This document shows positions 10,517-20,883 of a stretch of DNA of 64,000 bases, in pieces. Each line of letters starts with the position of its first letter. Positions within the stretch are counted from its first letter, which is position 1. The stretch comes from Zygaena filipendulae (lineage: Eukaryota; Arthropoda; Insecta; Lepidoptera; Zygaenidae). The notes under the pieces were generated by a model. It worked only from the letters and a program-made list of their open reading frames with translations. It did not search any database and had not been told where the DNA came from. The DNA is taken from NCBI GenBank assembly GCA_907165275.2, contig OU015653.1, positions 9,640,001-9,704,000 on the forward strand, written 5' to 3'. Position numbers and translations under genes: made by a program.

Positions 10517-10748
10517 GTAGGGCAATTATGTAACTTTTGTTGCTATGATATTTCAGTTTCTATCAGAAAAATAGCGATTTTGTGATTAATTAATCATGTT
10601 TAGGCAGCATCAACATCTGATGTATGTTTATTTTGGTTGTTTGCTAAATATTGTAGGTATCAAAACATGTGTATTCGAATCGCAACACCGCCATGTTTTT
10701 GATTGCAACCTAAAAATGATAGAAATAAAAGTTACATAATAGCCCCTC
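10517..10748. mobile_element. MITE present only in unit A
   Basis: Terminal inverted repeats read tagggcaattatgtaac at the left and, reversed, ggggctattatgtaac at the right. They are flanked by a possible ctg duplication. Unit B reads gatctggtcacaaaa without the element. Confidence 0.7.
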
Positions 10749-11154
10749 TGGTAATAAAAATAACTTTATCGAGGTTTAAAACTCAATTCTACAAATCTAT
10801 TCATATTTAATTCAAATATGTGAACGTGTTTGTTTGTTTGTTACTCTTTCACGCCTTAACTAGTTAACTCATAAAATTTAGAACAAAAGTTTTCAGGGGT
10901 ACAGAAACGGATACATTATGATACCTTTCATCCATAAAAGGGCTGTTACCGAGGGATAGAGGTAAGCAAAGCCGTCAGTACCAGTACCAGTCAGTAATAA
11001 AAATATTAGACGTATCATGGTTGAGAGACTAAAATTTGTTAAAGTTGATAACTGTTGTGATGCCAAATAAAGATAATGTTAATGTCTAAATTTAAAAAAA
11101 GTTTTTTTAAACTACATGAACTATACTACTATATATACTTTGAACCCGCTTTTA

Positions 11155-11310
11155 ACCGATGGGATCATGGAGAAATCAAGGAAACTTTTCAAATATTACA
11201 GGCACACCTATAGCGATTTGGGTAGATATAAACTATCACTTTATAAATTGTATAAACCAACCCACTTAAAAACGAAAACTAAATTAAATTATAAAACAAA
11301 GTATGTTAAT
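11155..11310 (+). repeat. R1 repeat fragment
   Basis: Codes GIMEKSRKLFKYYRHTYSDLG and then the R1 tail (accaacccacttaaaaac). Only part of the module is present. Confidence 0.65.
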
Positions 11311-11324
11311 TATTTACTTATAAT

Positions 11325-11405
11325 ATCATGTCCAATATCATCGTTACTTATAATTTCATGTCCAATATCATCGTTACTTATAATATCATGTCCAATATCA
11401 TCGTT
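11325..11405. repeat. 30-bp tandem repeat, about 3 copies
   Basis: The unit is ttacttataatatcatgtcc followed by aatatcatcg, with one-base differences between copies. Confidence 0.8.
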
Positions 11406-11730
11406 TACCACTAGTCATGTTTTAATAATAATACTAATAAGAATATTTATTGCTATCAAAGCTGTGATACAAACGACTGCGTAATCAGTCGCAGAAGAAG
11501 GCATCAAATTCGTGCTTTACTCTCCTCGTAGACCGTAACTCTACGTAATACGTATGCCTTACTTGTGTATACATAACTCTAGAATGTTTTTTTTTTAGTT
11601 ATTGCGTGGATCAATGAGGAATAGTCTGAAACGGACTGAAAACTTGTTTCAGGCGCATAAAAGTTCGAAAATTACTAGGTGACCACCATTATATTATTAT
11701 GTTAGACAAAACATCTCTCGATTAACCAGA

Positions 11731-12777
11731 TCACTGTAAAATGTCGCGCCAAGTACACGTCCAACTATTGTAACAGAGATAATAATAACCTCATATTTGC
11801 AAAAATAAAAAAAAACTGATCTTTACAAAAAAATATGAAATAAAAAAAACCAAGTACACAAATCTCCTCTGATAAAAAAACACTCATTAGAAACGGTGAA
11901 AATCGAAAAAAAAAATTGGTGTCGTTTATTTATAAAAAAAAACGAAAGAAAAATTTGCACTTTACAAAAAAAATATAAAATAAAAAAACCGAAGTAATCT
12001 TTGTGATTTTCAATAATTGCAAAATTTTTGTGGCAAATTTAAAAATTGAAAACAATTTTTTAAACGTACTTGGCGCGCGTCATTGAGTACCCCAAATCTT
12101 TTCATGTCTGATGTAGCGCCAGAAACTTGTTGTGGAAAAGGAGTTTATGAGCAACAATTTTTTCACCCCTTCTACACCGTCGTTGGCACCACTAATGATT
12201 ATTGTGATGTTTTAAATCAAATCTATTGGAATTAAAATTCAAGCTCGTTTCTATCTTTTCACGAATTAGATTAGATTTATACTCATATGAATGTGACACT
12301 TTCTTGCATTTCAATTGAATCAAGAAATAAGCAAATGATTTGATTACCAGTCAGGTAAAGTACCCAGTAGCTGCTCAGGAACCAGTACCTTTTTTGTACA
12401 ATCAGAAAAAATTTAGGGGACTCAATGACGTGCGCCAAGTACGTTTAAAAAATAGTTTTCAATTTTTAAATTTGCCACAAAAATTTTGCAATTATTGAAA
12501 ATCACAAAGATTACTTCGGTTTTTTTATTTTATATTTTTTTTGTAAAGTGCAAATTTTTCTTTCGTTTTTTTTATAAATAAACGACACCAATTTTTTTTT
12601 TCGATTTTCACCGTTTCTAATGAGTGTTTTTTTTATCAGAGGAGATTTGTGTACTTGGTTTTTTTTATTTCATATTTTTTTGTAAAGATCAGTTTTTTTT
12701 TATTTTTGCAAATATGAGGTTATTATTATCTCTGTTACAATAGTTGGACGTGTACTTGGCGCGACATTTTACAGTGA
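11731..12777. mobile_element. Foldback element with about 360-bp inverted arms
   Basis: The arm at 11731-12093 begins TCACTGTAAAATGTCGCGCC and the arm at 12416-12777 is its near-exact reverse complement. Both carry aagtacacgtccaac, the tttataaataaacgacacc block and gtacttggcgc. The spacer is about 320 bases. The repeat forms the left third of the 3.2-kb insertion. Confidence 0.85.
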
Positions 12778-12965
12778 AACTGTTTTTTGTGGGATTTCAT
12801 ATTTTTTTGTAAAGATATTGTTTTTATTTTTGCAAAAATGAGGTTATCTAATATTTTAACCTTAATCACATGTTTATAATTACGTTTAAATAAGATTGAC
12901 ATCCCGCCTTACAACATAGATTTATTTTGAATCTTTTTTTTAAATATAATTCTCCCCTTTTTTTT

Positions 12966-13130
12966 GGTAAAGTTTACCCCTTTCGGGGAAGGCAAAGGAA
13001 ACTTAGTCCATGCAGCCAATAATTCTCCCCTTTCGGGAAAGGCAAGGGATTCTAGTTCCATACAGCCTGAACATTTTTTTTAATTTACCCCAATGGGGAA
13101 GGCAAAGGAAGCTAAGTCCATACAGCCAAG
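12966..13130. repeat. Three degenerate direct repeats of about 48 bp
   Basis: Repeated phrase of the form tacccctttcggggaaggca followed by aaggaaac.tagtccata.agcc, at about 12970, 13022 and 13083. Each contains a small ccccttt/ggggaa hairpin. Confidence 0.7.
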
Positions 13131-13275
13131 TCAGTATTTTTCTTCTTCTGAAGTTATTTACATCGAAATGCATTGGTGAGATATGGATATGGATATGCTA
13201 TCGGGATACATATCTTTTACTGGAAGGATACGTGACATATCCAATCCTTAGTCGGACACGTTTAGCCCATGCCTA

Positions 13276-13450
13276 TTCCAAACTGGCAATCCAATCTCAC
13301 TCACCGTTGACGGCTTCTATGCCTGACACCTGTCACATGACGTTTATGTCACCTGTCACTGTCAGTGCCAGCGATATTAAAAATGCAGACGCTAACATTT
13401 GTAAAATCTCTCGTAGAATCGAAAACAGGCGCAGGCAAAAATTTTCATTC
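13276..13450. repeat. 175-bp direct repeat, first copy
   Basis: Matches 13551-13725 with about one difference (cacctgtcac against catctgtcac). The two copies lie 275 bases apart, which suggests a recent local duplication. They contain aactggcaatccaatctcac and end cgcaggcaaaaattttcatt. Confidence 0.9.
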
Positions 13451-13550
13451 TGAAATGTTAGAAAATAATACTCGATTAATACATTAAGCCTGCAGCTGTT
13501 TTAATTACTCTTTCACCAAAGGGCGCGAGTGCCATGCACTCCCGCCAATT

Positions 13551-13725
13551 TTCCAAACTGGCAATCCAATCTCACTCACCGTTGACGGCTTCTATGCCTG
13601 ACACCTGTCACATGACGTTTATGTCATCTGTCACTGTCAGTGCCAGCGATATTAAAAATGCAGACGCTAACATTTGTAAAATCTCTCGTAGAATCGAAAA
13701 CAGGCGCAGGCAAAAATTTTCATTC
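13551..13725. repeat. 175-bp direct repeat, second copy
   Basis: Near-identical partner of 13276-13450. Short open frames run across both copies, but they have no family resemblance. Confidence 0.9.
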
Positions 13726-14416
13726 TTGAAATATATTAAATATTTGTTCAGACCCAATAATTTTTTGTAATATGTGTAAAATCTGTAAAAAGAAACTTAT
13801 TGAAAATAGTGTGAAGTGACAGTGTCTTGGCAATAATAAAAAAATAGACCCAAATATGTGAGGAGGTTATGTTGACATATGAATTGAGAATAAAGACACG
13901 TTGTCTCACGCCATATGTTGGACGTGTCCTTGGCGCGAGACACTAACGTGTCTCCGGATTTATACCTACTAATATTATAAAGCTGAAGAGTTTGTTTGTT
14001 TGTTTACTTGAACGCGCTAATCTGAGGAACTACTGGTCCGATTTGAAGAATTCTTTCAGTGTTCGATAGCCCATTTATCGAGGAAGGCTATATATCATCA
14101 CGCTACGACCAATAGGAGCGGAGCAGCAATGATAAATTTTGCATAAAACGGGAAAAAATATTCCTTTTGAGAGCTTCCGTTGCGTACCTACGCTGCATGT
14201 GCATAAACGGTTAAAGTTTTGCAAAAATCTTTTTAGGTTGGCTCACTATAACCTTTTTTATGCCAACCATTTTTTTTTTAATAATGCATTATTTGCGAAG
14301 GTGTTTGTAAACACAATATAAATCCTTATGCAAATAAATACGTTATTCATCACAAGTATTTAATTAAAAACAAAATTGCTCTTACATCATTTGTCTTCAA
14401 TGAATATCGCAAAATA

Positions 14417-14758
14417 TATATAATAGGCTAGTTTCCTGGGTAAAAAAATCAAAATTCTATTTAGTCCGTCAGTTAGATAATAAAAAAATAAAAGACACGT
14501 ATTTTTTGCTTTTTTAAAATAATGGAAATATGCATAGATAAAGCGCATTAAAGTTTAGGGTGGGGAACTCATGACGTCACAGCTCGCTATAACGTGCGAA
14601 CAAACTGTAGCGAGTCGTGACGTCATGTGAAATTTCGACTTGATATGTCTCCGTTATTTTTTGGTTACATAAAAAATTAAAAAATACGTGTCCAATATTT
14701 TTTAATAATCTACAAAACGGACTAAAAAACAAAATTTAGGAAACTAGCCTATTATATC
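14417..14758. mobile_element. MITE with TIR ataggctagtttcc and CRE-like sites
   Basis: Left end tataataggctagtttcc and right end ggaaactagcctattata, with tcgcaaaata outside on both sides as a likely target duplication. It contains two tgacgtca palindromes (about 14572 and 14619). A related copy is near 19610-19990. Confidence 0.75.
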
Positions 14759-14998
14759 GCAAAATAATCATCAGCAGTCATGAGGGGGAAGAGCGGTGGC
14801 CTCAGTTAGCTCTGCGATATCTTTCCGCGCGGCTCAGACGCGTGTTCGGTTGTGCTCAGCGATGTTATATGAAGTAAATTAGAATACTTTGGAGTTCCTG
14901 CGGGAATTCCAAAACTCAAGCGGATGAAACCGCGGGGCACAGCTAGTTTGATATAAATGTAATCATCAACTCAAGCTGTGGGAATTTAACTACAAAAA

Positions 14999-16040
14999 TA
15001 TGTTAGTTTTTTTATCTAATGAATTGTGAAACGTTTACCGACATTATTCTGTGAAATTATACCTATTAACATAATAACTATCCTAAATTCCTTTCTAAAA
15101 AACTAAATAATGTTCGTAAAATTTTACAACACCGGAACGTGGTTACTGGTTTGTGTAGGTCATCAACTATTCAATGTTACGAATTTGTTAGTTTATAAAA
15201 TAATAGTCGATCCAACACGGTTTCACTCGTGTTTAGTAGTTTCTGTAGGAATTCGAGAACAAAAAGTATCGTTTGTCACTTGGGAATACCGTAGCTTCCT
15301 ATTTGTAAAAAAATAATTAAATCAAATGATCCATTTTATTTTTATCCATCCAAACAAATCTTTTCTCTATAAAATATTAGTATGGACAAAACTACCTCAT
15401 CTACGGCCATTAGTAAGAGTGACGACCACATAACGGCAGGCGACTGGCGAATTGTGGGTGAGACACGGGATGCTCCGACAATTTAGTTATTATTTCAGGA
15501 TCAGTTCACTGCTTGTATAATGTATAATGTATATATTCTATAGCTTTCGTCCATCACTTGACATCGAACGGTTGGTCTGATTCTAATGTTATCTAACCTT
15601 ATGAGTACTAGGCCTTCACGGTGTGGGTAGGGGTACATGCAGTAACATTAACGCCCATACTGCTTTTAAATACGCCATGTTAAGTTCTATTAGATTAATA
15701 GATGAATTTAATTATTACTACTCGTGTCACTATAACGTTCTTGCTGTACCCTGCAGCAGTTAAAACTATGAACGCAATAGACTGAGGGCCTGTGGTAGGT
15801 AACACTTGTGGTTACAGATCTAGCCCCAGGCCCTTAATAGTGCCTGCAGGACCACGACATTATACGTCATTTCAATCAATCGTATTTGACACCGATGTAG
15901 GTATAAGTAATTAAGATAAAAATAAGGTGTTCTTACCGCAAAGGAAAAATTAGAATCATGCTTCTAATAAACATTCCACCAAGCACTTCGCAAGTTGTCA
16001 GGTCCATGACTTATGTCAAGGAGACAATGCTTTTAATTAA
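14999..16040. other. Unit A right part, no gene seen
   Basis: Matches 55430-56525 of unit B, for example gtgacgaccacataacggca and the ggcctgtggtaggtaacact region. Both copies keep the same order, but neither holds an open frame of note. A weak, old Helitron-like trace (cacggtttcactcgtg) lies at 15200-15310. Confidence 0.6.
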
Positions 16041-16350
16041 AAATATAATCTATCTTCTATACTATAATAAAAGAGTAGAATCCGCGATTCTGTACATTGA
16101 ATATTTTTACTTAAAATTGAGAGGGGTGATAAAAGCCCAAAAAAGTTTTTAAAATTCTTTTCCGTCTGTCTGTCTGTCTGTCTGTTCACGATATCGCATC
16201 TACTGAAACGATTGTCATGCGGTTTTCACACGTAGATTAAGCTTAGCCTGGAGCTACATATATAGGCTTTGTTTCATTGAAATCGAATGTCGGGCAAAAA
16301 AGTTGTTATATAAAAACCTTTCATTCGGGTGAAACCCCGGGGCACATTTG
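16041..16350 (+). mobile_element. Decayed Helitron copy
   Basis: Contains the shared blocks agagtagaatccgcgattct, a gtct microsatellite, the phrase for an insertion family (ctactgaaacgattgtcatg), and a decayed 3' hairpin gtgaaaccccggggcaca. It sits at the right edge of unit A. Confidence 0.55.
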
Positions 16351-16519
16351 CATTTCTATAAATCATCTATAAATGCTATATAAGAGTTGCTGAAACAGTT
16401 AGCTTATTTCCCACATTACTCGTAAAACAGCCAGTGTCATAATAACCATTATAATATCATCCAAAAGTGTGTTATAATGTTGTACTTACTAAATTTCATT
16501 ATGCAACCCGAATAAAAAA

Positions 16520-17035
16520 AAAAAAAAAACTGACTTCCAAAAAGTCCAAAAACACAATACTGCTAAAAAGCTAAAATTTTTAATAAAAAATTGAAACCGA
16601 CTTCCAAAAACAAAACTGAAAAGCTAAAAATAACAAAATACCGATTTTATCCAAATCCAAAATTTGTATAACATAAATTGTTTTGAAACCATATTAAAGT
16701 TAACGTATCGGAACCCATGAAATACGTATACCTATTATTGTTGAGTAGTTCCGATGACCATCTGTGATGATGATGAAGACATCATCAGTTCCACTTCTTC
16801 AAATTTTGCTTTTCGAAAGCGAATGAACGATTTACAATAAAAAATACCCAAATCGCTATAGGTGTGCCTATAATTTTTGAAGAGTTCCCTCGATTTCTCC
16901 AAGATGCCATCATCAGATCCCGATTTGGTGGCAATGAGACCAATATCGGGAGTATGCCCTTCCAAATGAAAAAGAATTTTCCAAATCGGTCCAACAGTCT
17001 TCGAGTAATCGATGAACATACATAAAAAAAACATA
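16520..17035 (-). repeat. R1 dispersed repeat copy with open module
   Basis: On the minus strand the frame at 16735-17046 codes IATKSGSDDGILEKSRELF, KNYRHTYSDLGIFY, and KAKFEEVELMM. The flanks carry the R1 palindrome blocks (aacaaaataccgattttat). Confidence 0.7.
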
Positions 17036-17039
17036 AGTA

Positions 17040-17190
17040 CTGCCAAATGGACCGATGACCTGAGGAGGGTCGCTGGTAGTGGCTGGATGAGAAAGGCGGG
17101 AGATCGTGTATCTATAGGTACTGTGGCGTGCCTTGGGGAGGCCTACGTCCAGCAGTTGACTGCAATAGGCTGATTGATTGATTGACAGCC
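17040..17190 (+). mobile_element. RTE-clade LINE 3' fragment
   Basis: On the plus strand it codes KWTDDLRRVAGSGWMRKAGD and then GEAYVQQLTAIG, followed by a gattgattgattga tail. This matches the end of RTE reverse transcriptase ORFs. It abuts an R1 copy. Confidence 0.8.
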
Positions 17191-17224
17191 GAATGCATAA
17201 CCTCCTCCTTTTTGGAAGTCGGTT

Positions 17225-18040
17225 AAAAATAACAAAATACCAATTTAATCCAAAAGACAAAAATAAAATAAAATCAAATCAAATTTACATAATAAAATAC
17301 ACATAATAGATATTATTTTTGGTTTGTGCTACCACAGATCGCTTTGAATTCGGTGCCTTCGTAAAACAAAAATGGTAGGTACCATAAATATTATAAAACC
17401 AATGATGTTAACTTTGAGGTAAGTACAGATTAAATCACCTTTTCATTGGTGCCTTTTTATTATTGCATTAAACTACACTAATCTTAGAAATAGTCAAAAA
17501 TAAAAACCACAGATTGATGCCTAAATGATTTAATATTTTTCATTATTAGTAGGTACAATTAATATTAATAAAATTAGAAATTACAACGTGTTGCTAACAA
17601 AAATATAATAATATGGCGTATAAAAACCATAATAATCTAATCTTTAAAAAATTAAAAACTCACTTAAGAAATTGGAATTAAATTTTTCATTACTGGTACT
17701 TAATGTTCATATAGCTTTTAATATTTTTTATTGCAGTTTAATCCACTATTCACGTATGGTAGACAACGTACTTGTGGCTTGACTTAAAATCACATACCTA
17801 TCATTATTAATAACATACCTACTCATACTAACTTATTATAATTTGTGAAATATGATATGTCGTATATAAATATAAAAAAGTCCAAGTTACACTCCTCCTT
17901 TCTTCTCCTCCTTCCTTTAAAATATTATGGTTTGCCCTTTTTCACATTATTTTATAGGATTTGAACTTTTTTTTCTGAGTCGATATAAATACTTAGTAAC
18001 TATATTTAGTATATTGTATATTGTCGTTATTTATAGGTTT
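17225..18040. other. AT-rich stretch, no gene seen
   Basis: Opens with an R1 palindrome half (caaaataccaatttaatcca). The rest is low-complexity AT-rich DNA without splice-supported coding signal. Confidence 0.5.
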
Positions 18041-18044
18041 ATTA

Positions 18045-18125
18045 TTACTATCGTTGTGGCGATCCTTGGGAGAGACGATGTTCAGCATTGGACGCCTTTC
18101 AGCTGATATGATGATGATGATATTT
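18045..18125 (+). mobile_element. RTE-clade LINE 3' tail fragment
   Basis: The phrase gcgatccttgggagagacga followed by tgttcagcattggacgcctt and a gatgatgatgat tail matches the last codons of RTE elements (a QHWTPFS-stop type end). Confidence 0.7.
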
Positions 18126-18268
18126 ATTTAATAAAATATAATATTATCTCCAGATTGAACATAATTAATTGGACTAAGGTGATTAAGGTGACACGCGATA
18201 TTTGAGCTATTCCACGTAGTTTCAGATTTAAACATCTATTTGAAAGAATCACCTGTAGTAGGTAGGTA

Positions 18269-18724
18269 TCTATACAGTATACATATAATAAAATTGTAAC
18301 AGGTGGATGGATGGCTGAACATGAGAGATAAATAAGAAAAAAAAAATTTAGGCGACTCTATGAGTGATATAACAAAAATACCGTTTTTAGAATTTTTGTC
18401 TGTCTGACTGTCTGTCTGTATGTTTGTATTCGTGCTACGCAAAAACTGCTGCACTAAATTGAATGTGGTTTTTTTTGTTGTATTGCTAAGGGTCTAACTA
18501 AGATACTCATGTTTCGATTTTTTCGAAATTACATCTGGAATTCGAGATATAAAAAAAAATGCTGGTCGTTACCTATATAAATTTGAAAGTGTTATTACTC
18601 AATTGGGATGAAATCTGGCATGCACGTTGTCAGGGGTACAGAGAAGGACATAGGGTACTTTTTATCCCGGAATCCCAGCGGGCACTCCGAAATTACCGCG
18701 GTTGAAACCACGGGGCACAGCTAG
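18269..18724 (+). mobile_element. Non-autonomous Helitron
   Basis: Starts TCTATACAGTATAC after A and ends gaaaccacggggcacagctag before T. It shares the block for agggtactttttatcccgg. No coding. Confidence 0.65.
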
Positions 18725-18834
18725 TATGTACATATAGGTACTATCAATGTGATAAATGCGGGAAAGTGATTAATTTTTCACATTAATTTGTTCTTTTATT
18801 GGTCGACTTCATAAATGAGACATAGACATTAGAC

Positions 18835-19060
18835 ATGCATTCTCATCCCTTGCGGCCGTTGTAGTGGGCGGCGGGGTCACATACCTCGGGCATCGGGCAT
18901 AGGGTTGTCCGGTGAGTGGGCACTCACATGGGGTCCCGTAGAAGCGAGGAATATGTGCGTCGTGTGTTGTCGTATCGTGCGCATCTTCATCAGTCTGAGG
19001 GTCGCTTGCACATGTAATGTGATGTGGGGACATGTCACCACGCCCAAGCGACTAAAGTTA
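18835..19060. other. GC-rich island of unknown origin
   Basis: Stands out from the AT-rich surroundings (gtgggcggcggggtcacata). Open frames run on both strands. The minus-strand one is Pro/Thr-rich, but I recognise no family. A retrotransposon fragment is possible. Confidence 0.35.
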
Positions 19061-19609
19061 CTAGTGAAGAGAATTGTGTTCTGTCCATTTAATAATTGAA
19101 TTAAATTTATTTATTTATTTATTTACCAATTTACAAACATTCTAACAACTTGACAGTGCTACATAAACCTTTTTAGGTTTTTCCGCGCACCGGCATATCC
19201 GTCGTTATATAAAAATAAATAAACAATCATCGTTTTCTATAAAAACATCGGAATATAATATTTTCAACTAGGTGTTCCCCACGGTTTCACCGACGGCAAT
19301 TTCGAAGTTCCTGCGCGAATCCCGGGTACAATATAGCTTATTCAAGGATAATGTAGCGTTAGGTACTGGTGCAATAATTTTTTAAATAGGTTTAGTAGTT
19401 TTTTGAGTTAAATTGTAACAAATAAACAAACCAAAAATCAAATCTTTCCCCTTTATAATATTAGTTTAGATTGTGCTGTATTATTTTTCTTTCATAAGCA
19501 ATTCTTTTACGCCCATTACTTCTAAGTACAAAACAATTTCGATGTTTCATATAGCTGCCAGACGTCCAACCGCGACGCCTCATTTTTTGTGTTAGTAATA
19601 GGCATGTTG

Positions 19610-19995
19610 ATTATTTTTTTTTTTTTAGTCCATCTTGTAGATTATTAATCCACTTATAATCCACTTCACAACACACAGATCTACTTGATCCCACACTAAG
19701 CTATAAGCTAAAATATTAAGCTATATAAGCTAAAATATTGGACACGTACTTTTTCTTTTTTTACGTAATCAAAAAATAACGGCGATACATTGAGTTGAAA
19801 TTTCGCAAGACGTCACTATTCTGACAGTTTGTATGGCGGTTTTTGCGGTTAGTGACGTCACGACCCTCTCACCCTAAACTTTAATGTCTTTATCTCTGTA
19901 TATTTTAATTTATTTGAAAAAGCAAAAAATACGTGTCTATTGTTTTTTTATTTTCTAACTGACGGACTAATTAGAATTTTGATTGTTAAAAGTAG
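19610..19995. mobile_element. MITE related to 14417-14758, plus SINE 3' fragment
   Basis: Shares aaaaaatacgtgtc, the tgacgtcac palindrome (about 19853) and caccctaaactttaatg with the 14.4-kb element, in the opposite orientation. A SINE-tail sequence (cacagatctacttgatccca) lies at about 19660-19710. Confidence 0.6.
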
Positions 19996-20632
19996 TCAAC
20001 ATCCCCATTGTGAAAAATTGTAGTTTATGTTATATAATAATAATAATAAGTTTATTGGTACCAAAAACATACATCAATAAAACAGTTTTGATTTACATTT
20101 CAGCAAGTTCATGGCAAATGCTACATATCTGATGATACCTCTGATGCCTAAACTAGGTGTTAAATAAACAAACCTTGTCCTTTAGGAATTTCAAAACTAG
20201 TTTCGTTATAAAATAAATCGATTAACAGAAACGTAATAAAATAGGATAAATGAGTAGGTACTATTGTTTTATATTCTTAGATGCTTCTGTAGCATTTCAA
20301 CTTCATAACAAAAAGTATTAAATAACAAAATGCTAAAAGTACTTAAACGTTTTTGGCGCTACGGTACAATTATCAGAAGGTCTGGATATGATATTATACG
20401 AGTAATTAATATGATATTTATTTACGAGTGGCGCTAGTGGACGGAATGAAGCCTCTTATGCAGCCATTAAATTACCATTGTCAAAAAACACAGCCATAGT
20501 AGAAAGTTTGAAACGCATTACATATATACTTTTTATACGGGCGACCTGCGTCCATCCGTGTGAAATACGCGGTTTGGACAGTGTCTTATTACTATTCAAT
20601 ATTACAATAATAACCCATAGTTAAATCAATAA

Positions 20633-20883
20633 TCATACAGTTCTATTTTTTACAATGTGAATTATGTCCAAAATCGTCACTGTGCACCCAGAAATCAACG
20701 TCAACAATCCGAATAGAACAATGACGATATTTTTCCACAGTACCCATTTGTACTTCCCCAGATTGCTCCACCTAAACACTGTTTCTGTGACTCCCGGGAT
20801 GATAATGCCGAGCGTCGAGTAGAAGAACGCGCCGACTATGTTAATGATTTGCTCCAATAACGGTAGCGCGATTGCAATCGCAA
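20633..20883 (-). CDS. SLC36-like exon 8 with stop
   Basis: Codes the last 83 residues (VAIAIALPLLEQIINIVGAF ... IIHIVKNRTV) and the TGA stop at 20633-20635. It includes the last two membrane helices. The acceptor is attttcag. The preceding intron is about 4.1 kb. Confidence 0.9.

Larger units (their letters stand above)
11731..14946 (+). mobile_element. 3.2-kb Helitron-like composite insertion present only in unit A
   Basis: Unit B has the continuous host sequence attaaccaga|tttaatatta (55389-55408). In unit A the host A (11730) and T (14947) are separated by 3216 bases. These start with TC and end with gaaaccgcggggcacagctag, the Helitron hallmark: insertion between A and T, 5' TC, 3' CTAG after a GC hairpin. 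Inside are a long inverted repeat, tandem repeats, a second Helitron-type start near 13967, and a MITE. Either one large element or two abutting ones were involved. No Rep/helicase coding was found. Confidence 0.7.
345..16045. repeat. Segmental duplication unit A
   Basis: Collinear, same-orientation match to about 33980-56525. It covers the yellow 3' flank, all exons, and upstream DNA as far as aattaaaaatataatc. Anchors include 355-400 with 33985-34030, 8770-8990 with 51340-51620, 10380-10500 with 52770-52890, 11460-11660 with 53890-54130, and 15000-16040 with 55430-56525. The ends are blurred by repeats: an R1 element on the left and Helitrons on the right. Confidence 0.85.

Noticed and set aside
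13010..13770. 147- and 78-codon open frames sharing a long C-terminus
   Set aside because: The shared part is the 175-bp direct repeat, with no known domain and no codon-level evidence.
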